This document shows positions 52,484 through 63,008 of a stretch of 64,000 nt of DNA, in pieces; position 1 is the stretch's first letter, and each line of letters starts with the position of its first letter. The position numbers were made by a program, and so were the translations under genes. Origin of the DNA: Perca fluviatilis (taxonomy: Eukaryota > Chordata > Actinopteri > Perciformes > Percidae); the NCBI RefSeq assembly GCF_010015445.1, contig NC_053114.1, positions 17,997,724 to 18,061,723 on the forward strand, written 5' to 3'. The notes beneath the pieces were generated by a model. The model was not told where the DNA came from. It did not search any database and saw only the letters and a program-made list of their open reading frames with translations.

Positions 52484-53525
52484 CAAGTCAAGTCAAGTCT
52501 TTATTTTTGCCAAAGCTACGCAAATTGCCTGGAATTCATTTTGGTGATTTGGCTCACGCAGGAAAATACAAGACAGAATAGGACATGGATGACAACACAT
52601 CATATTGGACATATACAAAAAAAACAGCAGATTAATAAAAAAAGAGAGACACTGGACATATACAAAAAAACAGCAGATTTAAAAAAGAGACACAGCGGGT
52701 GCTACCAATGTGTAAATATAATAAACAAATAGATCAGACAAAGTGCTAGTGCATTTAGTGTTCCTGAGGAGGAGGATGTAGCTGTGTAAGCAGAGCAGAT
52801 AAGGATTGTTAGTGTGAATTGAGGGCCCTCACAGCCTGTGGGTAAGTGCTATTTGAAAATGGGTGGATCTGGATCTGATACTTTCTAGCTTTCTGCCTGA
52901 TGGTAGAGGCGTGAAAAGGGAATTAGCAGGGTGTGATGAATCTTTGAGTATTTTCAGTCCAGTTTTGAGTAGACGGGTGTTGTAAATGTCACAGATCTTA
53001 GGGAGGTCCAGCCCAATTATTCTTGACGCTGCCCTAACTACCCTGTTCAGTGCAGACTTATCATCCACTGAGTAGTTACCCCACCATACAGTGATGCTCT
53101 CTATCACAGCCCTGTAGAAGTAGAGCATCCCAGCCTTAGACACTTTAAATTTCCTGAGTTGTCTTAAAAAGAAGAGTCGCTGGTGAGCTTTTTTAACAAT
53201 ATGGCTGACATTAGTGTTCCATTTAAGACTGGAGGATATGATGGTCCCAAGGAACCTGAAACTTTCCACCCAATCTACAGTTTTGTCCTTGATGGCCAGG
53301 GGCTGGAGCGTCTTACTATTTTTGCTCCTGAAATCGACAACCATCTCCTTGGTTTTGGAGATGTTGAGGGAAAAGTTGTTAATTGAAGTTTAACTCAGCC
53401 ACTCAGCCAGCAAGGACGCTTCTGCTTTGTAAGCCGATTCATCATCATTGGTGATGAGGCCCACCACAGTGGTATCATCTGCAAATTTAAAAATCCTGAC
53501 TGAATCATGGTGTAAAACTGAGTTT
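52484..53525 (-). mobile_element. 5'-truncated L2/CR1-type LINE
   Basis: On the minus strand the copy enters the reverse-transcriptase gene just before the catalytic FADD motif. It continues through the C-terminal part of the protein and a 3' untranslated region. It ends with AATAAA (52505-52500) followed by about three ACTTG repeats (52499-52484), a short tandem 3' tail as seen in many L2/CR1-like elements. Loss of the 5' part is the usual outcome of incomplete reverse transcription. L2, CR1 and Rex1 cannot be told apart by eye here. Confidence 0.82.
52829..53525 (-). pseudogene. LINE reverse transcriptase C-terminal remnant
   Basis: One reading frame on the minus strand carries KFADDTTVVGLI (RT catalytic block, near 53494-53459), then SLNISKTKEMVVDFR, FRFLGTIISS, VKKAHQRLFFLRQLRKF, SALNRVVRAASRIIG and LPSGRKLESIRSR. 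This order is standard for the end of RT and the C-terminus in L2/CR1-type LINEs. A single in-frame TAA at 53390-53392 interrupts it between AEWLS and the SLNIS block. A short deletion near VIESITVWWGN and a changed last segment complete the damage. The endonuclease and most of the RT are absent, so it is inactive. Confidence 0.85.
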
Positions 53526-53556
53526 TTCCAGTAAGCAAGAACACGTCTGACATTGA

Positions 53557-54150
53557 CAGACAATGTCAGGGGCTGATTCTCCGGACATTGTCTGGAGTTC
53601 ATATATGAAAACGGTTAGAGACAGAATCACAAACAGACAGTTAGCACAAAACCTCAAAACCCAATGGAGAGCCTGTACAAAAGATGACAAGGCTCAGAAT
53701 GACTGGATGTTGAAGGACAGGGCTTGGGAGGGAAACCCCAGGGCACAGCTGGAGACAAACTGAAACTCCACAAAGGCAGGCTCTAAAATTGGAAAAATAA
53801 AAGCAGGTGCTGGTGAGGAAACATGATTGGTTTGGTGGAGAGACAGGAGCAGACTCTGAAAGAAGAATAGGTTTGTACAGAATCAAGCATGGGCTGATGG
53901 ACAGACCTAGGCTAAGAAGCAAATATGAGTACTTTCTAAAAAAGTAGGCTCAGGTTAAGAAGCAGAGACCAATTCAGGCTCATGTTGACAAGCTTAAACA
54001 GTCTCAGGCTCGGACAGAGGGACCGGTTAATGTGCTGACTCAGATACAGAGAGAGGTCAATGATCAGGCTCAGACAGAGAAACAGGAATAGACTGGATGT
54101 GAGACATGGGAGGTCTCTGATAGAGACACAGAGCCATGTTCAGAGTGTGA
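53557..54150. repeat. Probable old dispersed repeat, right part, with degenerate units
   Basis: A hairpin CAGACAATGTC / GACATTGTCTG lies at 53557-53593. Downstream, AGGCTCAGACAGAGA-like units recur around 53940, 53970, 54005 and 54067 at roughly 30-60 bp spacing. Plus-strand frames across it are low complexity. It may be the continuation of 51690-52440 split by the LINE. Confidence 0.4.
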
Positions 54151-56945
54151 CTGATTTGGGCACTGACATAGAGACAATGTACTTCAAGTATCTGACTGCT
54201 GAAGACCAAAGGAACTGAGCCTTTTGGCATTATAAAGAGCTAAATACATCTAAAAATAAAACTTTGACCGGAGTACACATTCACTTATGATCAACACTGA
54301 CGTTTTTTTTTTCAGGGCAAAGTTGCATGTTTTAAATGTAATGCCCCTGTAAAATGTATGTATTAGGTGATGCATTTATATAAATTGAGAATTGTTGCCT
54401 GCCATGTGTCTTCACAGAGGCAGCTTTATAAATGTTGACTACAGTAGGCTCATCTCTGTGATTACTGCCCCTCTCTCGTTCTCTCTCATTTTACCATGTG
54501 TTGCATTGGCTCACTCTGAACCCTTTGGGCTCTGCTGTACATTAATATTTATCAAAACAATTTCAAGTGGCATGTTGCCTCTGTTTTAACCAAGACAGGA
54601 TGGCCTCAGGACAGATGCATCCAAATATGTTCCAAACAAGCTTAAAGTACCTGAAAAGCTGCTCATGTGGGTGATGTCTGGCTAATAAACAAAATATGTA
54701 GTAAAGGATACTTAAGTAATACCTCTGGATAATATTCTTGCAAAAATACATGACTGTATACTTTTGCAATATCCTACCTTTACAAGTGTAAAAGTGATTG
54801 AATTGTTCCATTCTTTCTATGCATTAATATTTTAAACTCCATGTGCGGACATGTTGCAAACATCAATAACAAATGATTGTAATTAAAAAGCCGGAGCCTG
54901 GGTTGTCCATTTTGCATAGGAACCCTGACATGGATCAAATGCATGTAATGGTTTTTGTGAATAATTAATCTGGTGGGCTGTGCTGTCTCCAGAATACTAA
55001 ATATTAACAATCATCTGAAGTGCTATTAGGAACTAGTAGTATCTGTAGCGCAGCCAAGTGAATACATAATTACTCAACATTTTAAATGTTGTCCACAGAA
55101 TCATCCAGGCGTTAGCATATTCCCTATCCGCATGTTCCGTTCAAATCCATCAACAATGACACACACATATATACGTGCACAGTGGTTTACGCTGGGGCCA
55201 TCTGAGCGATCTGTCTTGTGTTTGTGTTGTGGGTAAATGGAGTTCTGTGTTATTCAGGCAGGCGTGCTCACTCAATGCTGCCCCCGCGTCTCCCCAGGCT
55301 CTGTTTCCAACCACTGCCACAGAAACGCATCAATCATCTCTCATGGCCAGACACTTCGATGGACATGGAATATTGATATGGCTTTTAAGATGTGGGGCAT
55401 GAATATGATCTCTGACACCTATCAGCCTTGCTTTCCAGCTGCTCTACATATAGCCTGTGAAGTATTGGTAGTTCTGCATGCAGGGTATTTATTTAAAGGC
55501 AACTTATAGCTGGTGCACTGAAATACTAGAAGGGTAGTTTCAAATTGGGAGCAGTAAAAACATATTCATGGCAGAGGGAGCCTCTGAAGTAAAGATTTTC
55601 AGGCAGAATGAAAATAATTAAAATGTTCAAGATATTTGTCATTAGAACAAATATTTGCTTTTCACATAATTTCTTCTTATTCTTGTTTCCCTGATAATGA
55701 AGCAAGTTTCTAGCAGTGCGAAATGAAGTGTTTGGTGTGTCTTCCTCATTGTATTTGGCTGTCGTGTGTGTATTTTTGTATGCGTACAAATGTGTGTCAC
55801 TGTTCCACAATTAACTGGTGAATGGAAACTTCTCCCTGCAGACGTCTCCTCATTACCTGCTGTGTATACTCGAGCTCACCCACCATCTCCTCAACTGGAA
55901 AAAGAACTGTCATCGTCACCGTAAATAACATCTCCCCCCACCCCCTATTTTCACCTGGCAGTCCTGACGTGCTTTCTGTAGCTCTCCATGCATGAAGATT
56001 TACTGCTTTATATATCATTTAAGAATCCATTTAAATCAACTCCCCTTATGTTCAGCAAGAAGAAAGATGGTTCGGTAGATATATATCTCTGTGTATGTGC
56101 AGGAGCACACAGATCTTGTCACATAAATAAAAGTGGACTCCTATGCACATGTGTGAATATTTGCCAGGCCTTTTGTTTAGGTTAACCCACCAGTCTGTTG
56201 GTCTAGTTGGACTGAATCATTTCTTTACACACATTAATGTATTGAAAATAACATGTAGACTTTGTAGACTGTTCTCAGTTGTATTTGTTAGTAAAAGATT
56301 TCAGTGTCCCTATCGCTATAATTAATAATGTAACACTTATCAATGCATGGACACATATTGTATACACAATCATGCAAATACAAATAAACACATACTATCA
56401 AAAATTCTGAATTTTAGGACGGCTACTGCCTCCCTCACGTTGCCTTCACATTGATGAGTTTGGAGCATTTCCTCCTTTGTCTGACAGCCAAAATGGATTC
56501 CATCCAAAAATGTGGTATCCTCCACCACCCTGGGCGGTGAAAAAGGAAGAGTTTGCAAAGTTCAAACAATGTGCTTCAGGTGAGAGCACTGCAGTTAAAG
56601 AGGCAAACGTGTGATCCATCATATTTCTCAGGAGGACAAGCAGAATTTGTCTTTTTTTAGGCAATAGAGCCACATCCTCTAGACATTCAGTTGCAGCTAT
56701 TTTTGTAAAATGACGATTGTAATCTGTCTCACACGTCTGGTCCTCTGTTTACAGTACATCTCTTCCTTTGTCAGTAGTTTAAGAACAAATTTTCCCACCA
56801 TTTTTTTTTTAGTTTTTATGCATCATAATCAAGAAACACCTTGCATAATGCAAGGAGTGGATAAAACATGTCAATAGCTGGTGTATATTTGTTTTGCAAT
56901 AGGTTAAAATAAACAACATAATCATCAGCATCAGAGGCAATTATC
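54151..56945. other. Single-copy DNA, no gene seen
   Basis: No coding signal, RNA gene or repeat recognised. Confidence 0.4.
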
Positions 56946-57045
56946 CATACATTCATCCATCTGTTATCTGCACCCACTTATTCTTCTAGGGTCACGGGTT
57001 AGGGTTGGAGCTTATCCTAGCTCACAACAGGCGAGAGACAAAGAC
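56946..57045 (+). repeat. Fragment of a SINE/LINE-tail repeat
   Basis: CATTCATCCATCTGTTATCT, TCTAGGGTCACGGGTTAGGG and TTGGAGCTTATCCTAGCTCA in this order match the widespread fish repeat with CATCCATC...GGGTCGCGGG...GGAGCCTATCCCAGC. The copy is diverged. Confidence 0.6.
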
Positions 57046-57594
57046 ACCAAAATTAAAATAATCCAGAAAGGGAGCAATCTGTTAAATTTAGTGTAAAAAA
57101 CGTTTTTACATTGGTGTTGGATTGTGTTGGTGTTAGCCATTTAGCCATAACTGACAATATACATTGTTACATTACACCAGAACATATTAGTTGCACATTG
57201 TGTGGAAGTATTGCATATAATTGGGTTTGGTGGTTTGAGAAAACAAAAAAAAATGTTTCCACACATCAACAACGAGATGACAACTCCAGATGCTCTGCCA
57301 TCTTTGATGTTGTTTTGATTTCAAACTTCCCTTCAAATAGCTCTCACTGGTGGAGGAGGGTGCAGAAATGTACAGATGATGCAGTCGGTCATTTGGTCTA
57401 GAACTACTGTACAAGTACTGTTTGCAACACATAGCTTCACATTTGCTGTAATCTGTTGGCTTTTAAGGAGAACATTATTAGTGGTGTGTGGTTTGTGATG
57501 TTATCATCTGGAAAGGTGTGGAGGTTTATCAAATAAAACCTTGTGGCATCAATAATTGTCCACATATTATTTTTTCATCTCTATCTCTTTTATT
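57046..57594. other. Single-copy DNA, no gene seen
   Basis: No gene or repeat recognised. Confidence 0.4.
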
Positions 57595-57772
57595 AGGGCC
57601 TGAGCGCCGACAGTGGCGAAGGCCCTATTGGAACTGAAGGAATTATTATTCTTCCTTTCTCCGGCAAATGAATTGCCTTTTTGAGGGGCTTAACATATTC
57701 AAAAACTCACCAAAATTGGCGGTCGCATCAATCCTGCTGAAAATGTACGTATTTTAAGGGTTTTGAGAATAG

Positions 57773-57810
57773 GCGCCCCCTCGCTAGCGCCCCCTCGCTA
57801 GCGCCCCCTA
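57773..57810. repeat. Tandem GCGCCCCCTCGCTA units
   Basis: Two full and one partial copy of a 16-bp unit inside the left part of the 3-kb repeat. Confidence 0.85.
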
Positions 57811-58071
57811 CAAAATTAAGAAAATTGAGCCCCTGCAGTATGTTTAACATAGACTCATGAAACTTGGTACACATATGTAACATGTCAAGACGTACAAAAA
57901 ACGTCAATGGAGCCATACCCTAAACCCAACAGGAAGTCCGCCATTTTGAATTGAAAGTTCCAAATTAGTGCGATTTTGGCCATTTCCACATGTCGTACTT
58001 TAACAAATTCCTCTTAGAGATTTCATCCGATCAACCTCAAATTTGGTCCGTGCCATCTTAACTGTACATAC

Positions 58072-58750
58072 ACACCGCCGCCGACTTGAGCTTCTAAAGT
58101 TACCGGAAATCATTAATTTTCAATGGAAGCTGAGCGGCAAATCTGTCGGCGTCGCGTTTTGGGCGTTTTGAGTGACCAGAGCGTCAATCCGAAAGTTGAA
58201 AGTAGTCAACTTTATGGTAATGAGCCATGACGCGGTTCAGCGGCAAGCAGCGGCAAACGGCAGCAACCAATCGGAATATAGACGTCCTTCGCGCTGGGTG
58301 ATTCTGCAGAAACATACGATGTAAACTTTCATTCCTACCAAAACATTAGTTCCGTGAAAATGGAGGAAAAGCTCATAATCGCCGTTGCTGGGTTCCCTAT
58401 CATTAATGATATGACGTTGTTTGTGTATAGGGACCAGTTAACGTTACCTGCCGGTCACCTTGTCTCTAAACAGTCCGCTCGCAGTGAAGTCCTGCACGGA
58501 TCAACAGCTGGCGGCTGCTCGCTCTGCCTGCATTCTGCTGCGGTTCAGCGGCTAACGAGCGAGTTAACTGCTAACAGACACCGCTGCGACCAACAAACAA
58601 TACAAATTCTGTCATTATATATGTAATTTATAAAAGGTTTCTAGTGTCAATGTATTGGCCGTGCAGTGGCTGCTTGTGCTTTTTCTTCAATCGTGTGTTG
58701 AACATGATCAAAGAATGCTGCCACGTCAGAGAGGCCAAAGCGTCAAAAAG
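58072..58750 (+). mobile_element. PIF/Harbinger-like remnant nested in the 3-kb repeat
   Basis: Comparing the two ~290-bp halves of the host repeat shows extra sequence from about 58072 to 58750 in the first half. The insert has GCGTTTTGGGCGTTTTGAGT near its left part and AAAGCGTCAAAAAGC near its right, a CAGCGGCAAGCAGCGGCAAA patch, and the start of a MADF/Myb-like frame. No clean inverted ends or 3-bp duplication could be fixed, so boundaries are uncertain. Confidence 0.45.
58360..58434 (+). pseudogene. Start of a MADF/Myb-like transposon accessory protein
   Basis: From the ATG at 58360 the frame reads MEEKLIIAVAGFPIINDMTL then FVYRD. The spacing of hydrophobic residues and the final YRD resemble helix 1 and the following turn of MADF/Myb-like proteins. 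After this point (about 58435) the frame stays open to 58626 but loses resemblance, consistent with a splice site or truncation. No transposase is nearby. Confidence 0.4.
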
Positions 58751-58779
58751 CTTAACTTGAGTGTACATTGTCCAATTAG

Positions 58780-59550
58780 CTCGAAACTAGGGTTGGGTAT
58801 CGTTTTTTCTTTTTTCGGTTCCGGTGCTAAATCGATACTTTTAAAACGGTTCCGGTGCCTAAACGGTGCCTGAATCGGTACTTTTCAATAAAGTAAAAAA
58901 AAAAATAAGAAAAAAAATAAGGGTAGTAAACAACAGTCAGTGACTTGTTTATTGCTAAGGACATGGTCAAAATTAAAGATTTAATAATAATGTAATAACT
59001 ATAACAATAACAATAAGTTATTTCACCAGTAAATTGCTGTTGAACCCCAGATGGGAAAAGGGTATTTTACTGTGAATGCACCACGAGGCTACCTGTTTTA
59101 AGTGAATGCACCGTCTGTGTTGTTTAATTCCGACAACGGCAGCTGCAAGTGTTGTTTAATACCGACAACTGCAGCTGCAAGTGAACGCACCGTCTGTGTT
59201 GTTTCATTCCGACCATATAAACATACTGTATATCTATGAATTGCGACAACGGCAGCTGCTGCTGCGCTGCAGTGCAGACTGTTACATCCCGCTGTTGAAG
59301 TCCTCCACAGTGAAATTAGGCTACAGTCACACTTTACACTGTTTAACGTTAGCTGTCAACATTTTACCGGTGTTTAATCCAGCTGCTAGCTAAAGGTAGG
59401 CTAACGTTACATGCTGTCAGGTGTAGTGTAAAGTCAGGCACCGAAATGAGGCACCGAAATTTTCGTTCTTATTCGGTCTCGTTACTACCGTTTACGTCGG
59501 CACCGGTTCCCTATTGGCACCGAGTTTCGGTACCCAACCCTACTCGAAAC
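58780..59550. mobile_element. hAT MITE with perfect 8-bp target duplication
   Basis: CTCGAAAC at 58780-58787 is repeated exactly at 59543-59550. Just inside, TAGGGTTGGGTATCG (58788) and CGGTACCCAACCCTA (to 59542) form inverted ends with one mismatch. An 8-bp duplication and this terminus are characteristic of hAT elements. The 755-bp body has no transposase. It includes diverged ~50-bp direct repeats around GCACCGTCTGTGTTGTTTAA / CGACAACGGCAGCTGCAAGT (about 59100-59260) and CGGTTCCGGTGC motifs near the ends. It sits inside the 3-kb repeat. Confidence 0.92.
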
Positions 59551-60032
59551 ATTTGAGGATTCACAAGAGTCCAACCCTGGAGACATCTACATGCCGATAT
59601 TGGCTCAAAGTCATACCGCCCCCTAGTGGCAACAGGAAGTAGGCCTAAAAGTCAAGGTGCTAGACGTTAACAAACTCCTCCTAGAGATTTAATCCGATGG
59701 ACTGCAAATTTGGTCTGTATCATCTCAACACCTTAAAGATGAAAAGTTATTAAAAGAAAGACTTTTCTTCAGACGGTGTGGGCATGGCTCGGCGGCCATT
59801 TTCAGTGTTTAGCGATGAACGAGGAAGTGGCTGTAACTACAGTATACATTGTCATATCTGCTTGAAATTTCCCACAATCAACAAGAGTCCAGGCCTGAGG
59901 ACATATACAGGTCAATATTGACTTTTGGTCATAGCGCCCCCCGCTGGCAACAGGAAATCAAACTTATATGACAAACATCGTCCGATTTACATGAAACTTA
60001 GAATGTGTGGTCTACTTGTGATACTGAGCCAT

Positions 60033-60520
60033 CCCCTATACTTTAACCACGCCCATGTACTCAGGCCATGCCCCCTTTTGTGGCTTTTGAACCGTTTAAG
60101 GTAGAGTCTTGTGTGAGGTATCATTGAACTCAGCAGAGATCCTTTTTGATTGGTGATGGTTTGACCCGCCCCCTATGCATTAGCCACGCCCCTTTTCATA
60201 ACTAATGACCCGTTTGATGTAGAGTCTTGTGTGAGGTATCATTGAACTCAGCAGAGAGTTCGTTTGTCATTGGTCATGGTTTGGCCCGCCCCCTATGTGT
60301 AAGCCACGCCTCCTTTAATAACTAATGACCCGTTTCTTGTACACTATTGTGTGAGTTATCATTGAACACAACAGAGAGTTCCGTTTTCATTGGTCATGGT
60401 TTGGCCCGCCTCCCATGCTTTAGCCACGGCCCCTTTCACAGCTAATGAACTGTATGACGTAGAGTCTTGTGTGAGGTATCATTGAACTCAGCAGGGAGTT
60501 CCCTTTTCATTGGTGACGAT
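60033..60520 (+). repeat. Four ~120-bp tandem units
   Basis: The core TAGAGTCTTGTGTGAGGTAT or a variant starts near 60102, 60220, 60340 and 60460. Each unit also has ATTGAACTCAGCAGAGAGTT, CATTGGTCATGGTTTGGCCC and GCCACGCC boxes. Units are roughly 85-90 percent alike by eye. They form the right part of the 3-kb repeat. Confidence 0.9.
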
Positions 60521-60623
60521 TTGCAGTGTCTGAGCAAATGCACGGTCGCAAGGAGCGGTGTCCGCCAGTAACCCCGATGCACGCAGAGGTGCGAGGGCCC
60601 GTTCAACACTGCTTGCAGCTTTA

Positions 60624-61014
60624 ATTATGATTGTTGTAGATTTAATAAGTAAAAACTAAATTTAATTAAAATGTTGACTAACATGTGACACATGTTAAAC
60701 GTGTGTCATGTAATGTTTGGAATTTGAGTATTTGCTGCAAGCACACAGTGTAGGAAGTATACGTGTGCCAGGAGCAGTAAAAAGGGAAATGGTTCTGCTG
60801 TCCGACAGTCATGGCTGATAGAGTGAGACCATCTGTGTCCTCGCTCGCTCTGAAAAGGGGGATGATATTCAGGAAAGAGAGATGAAGGGATGGAGACAGT
60901 AAAGGCCTGCACAACTGTTGGTGGTCACAGCCTAGTGCACACATCCCCCTGGCTACCTTCAGGCTTGACCTGTGTATGAGCTCTGTCTATCCCTCATAGT
61001 CTGAACACCTCTGG
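60624..61014. other. Single-copy DNA, no gene seen
   Basis: Contains a short inverted repeat ACATGTGACACA / TGTGTCATGT at 60681-60711 and nothing else recognisable. Confidence 0.4.
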
Positions 61015-61027
61015 ACACACACACACA

Positions 61028-61107
<80 letters not shown>

Positions 61108-61112
61108 CACAC
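61015..61112. repeat. (CA)n microsatellite with CTA breaks
   Basis: A CA run of about 98 bp with ACTACA interruptions near 61030 and 61106. Confidence 0.97.
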
Positions 61113-61205
61113 GCAGTCAGAAGTGCACACAAACAGTTCTGCCTGTCCTGCAAATGCAGACAGGTGTGCAGACTCAGGCAACAAGATTCTAACACAGCGC
61201 TTTCA

Positions 61206-61206
<1 letters not shown>

Positions 61207-61242
<36 letters not shown>
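61207..61242. repeat. (CA)n microsatellite
   Basis: A CA run of about 35 bp ending in ATATACAC. Confidence 0.95.
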
Positions 61243-62728
61243 GCTTGGCTGCCACCTGGTAAACCAGATTTGACAGACACATCCAGTAGGTCACTTGTGG
61301 CACAGGTGCTTCCTGCTGCTGAAGCTGTAAAAATCCTTGCCTGTTCCTACATAATCTCCTCTTTTTTTTCTGAGTGCATTCTGTGTCCAGATTACCTGTC
61401 AAACGAGTGTTCATATTCTCAGAGTTTCATTGTATCCTGCCAATATTATGGTAGGGCTGCACTGTAACCATAAACAAACTGCCAGTGTTGCTACTATGTA
61501 AATGAGAGACATTAGAGAGGATGCATGATCTGGGTCTTACCCGTGTCACAGCAGGAATGAGTTACAATGATCTGTCTGCAGGACTTATTAGCACAACAAT
61601 CCCTAGACTAAAGAGAGGATGTGATTCCAAGATTCTGAGTTCATAAATATGAAACATTAGTAAATCCATATGCAGATAACTGGATCACATAGAGAGTGGT
61701 GCAAGGTTAAGATGCTTTTCTTATGATCTCCAACTAATGGAAGTAATCTGAAGGTTTCTGGTGGAAAACATAACTTGCGTGGCATGGTATCTGTATGAAG
61801 GTCATAAAAAGGTCTAATAATGTCTAATGACATTATGCAAAATGTGAAAAATAAATATCTCTATATACGGAAGAGTGATTCTGCCCCTGTAGCACTATAC
61901 ATTACTGCTGATGTGTTACCAGTTGTAGTGCAAGACAGATTGGCCTAGCGAGACAATGTCTCACTACATGATCAATATCTATCTCTGTCTCCCAGTTAAA
62001 TGAAAAAAAGACAATCTTCTGCTAATGTATCTCCTTTATTACTCGTATTTATCACCAAGTGAGACGAGAAAGAAAAGGAGGGTGGGTGGCAGCAGCTCGG
62101 CGCGTTGAATATGAACATAGTGAGTCACACATAACAGCCTGGGAGCTACAAACAGGGCAACCAAGCTTTCTCCCACCATATGTAGAAGTGTGGTTCTGTA
62201 TGGATATGGTAAAACAGACCAGATTCCCATCTCCTCCGTCCTGTATCTGCAGCGTGAATCCCGCTTCAGGAGTTTCGTGTTCCCCTACAGCCTTCCTTGA
62301 CTGCCGCTTTAATTTTTGATGAGTCTTGTAATAGCTAGAGCCGAATATATTGAGAAAGTGGCCTTTGTGTGCGCGGTGACAGGGGTGTTGGAGGGAAGAG
62401 GAAGAAGAAGAGAAACCTCCCCCTCATTACCTTATCACCTCCAGCAAAGCAAGGTATTAAAGAAACACCTGTGGTTTGAGCAATGAGAGATCCAGAGCTT
62501 TCCCCCTCCCTGCCTCTTCCTCTCACCATCAACTTGTCCTCCGTTTCTCTTTCACCCCCCTGCTGCTGCATCCCTTTCTGGCCTGGGGCATAATCTCTTC
62601 CCCAGACAAAAAAACGAAAGGAAGAGATGCTGATATGTAATAAAGCAGGACTGATTCTGTTTGGGGCTGAAGCTGTAGTCAGGCAGGCGTTGGAGCCTGG
62701 TTTGTTTCCTGCTTTTGCAGAGCAGAAT

Positions 62729-62730
<2 letters not shown>
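61243..62730. other. Single-copy DNA, no gene seen
   Basis: No coding signal recognised. The minus-strand frame at 62335-62805 starts in the GA/CT array and is not protein-like. Confidence 0.4.

Positions 62731-62792
<62 letters not shown>
62731..62792. repeat. (GA)n microsatellite
   Basis: A polypurine AG run of about 62 bp. Confidence 0.98.
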
Positions 62793-62797
<5 letters not shown>

Positions 62798-62957
62798 CTG
62801 TGCATTTCTACTTCAGAAAGATGAGATTAGTTATTAACAGATGCCTGCTAATGAAGTGTTGACAGGCAGGGTGAAGGGCCGGGCGAAGCTACTGTATGGG
62901 AAATGATTGAAAGAGGAGGAGAAAAATGGATGGTGAACAGACCGATGAGGGCAAGGG

Positions 62958-62958
<1 letters not shown>

Positions 62959-63007
<49 letters not shown>
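62959..63007. repeat. (GT)n microsatellite
   Basis: A GT run of about 48 bp, 170 bp right of the GA array. Confidence 0.97.

Positions 63008-63008
<1 letters not shown>

Larger units (their letters stand above)
57595..60623 (+). mobile_element. ~3-kb unclassified teleost repeat, nested host element
   Basis: The left end folds as GGGCCTGAGCGCC ... GGCGAAGGCCC (57596-57625). The right end has GTGCGAGGGCCCGTTC and GCTTGCAGCTTTAATTA (to about 60621). Between them are AAACTTGGTACACATATG-type AT-rich blocks with GCGCCCCC and GCCACGCCC boxes, and no protein frame of its own. A ~290-bp segment occurs twice: 58005-59640 (interrupted by two insertions) and 59666-59960, each opening with TTTAACAAATTCC- or GTTAACAAACTCC-type sequence. 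I recognise the end sequences as a very common fish repeat but not its transposition class. Confidence 0.7.

Noticed and set aside
60033..60520. CRISPR-like regular repeats
   Set aside because: The units are contiguous 120-bp tandem copies without unique spacers, in a vertebrate-type sequence.
57595..60623. Helitron call for the 3-kb repeat
   Set aside because: There is an end hairpin, but no TC start, CTRR end or Rep/helicase frame is visible, so I left the class open.
62335..62805. 156-codon minus-strand frame
   Set aside because: It begins in the CT/GA array and continues into low-complexity sequence.
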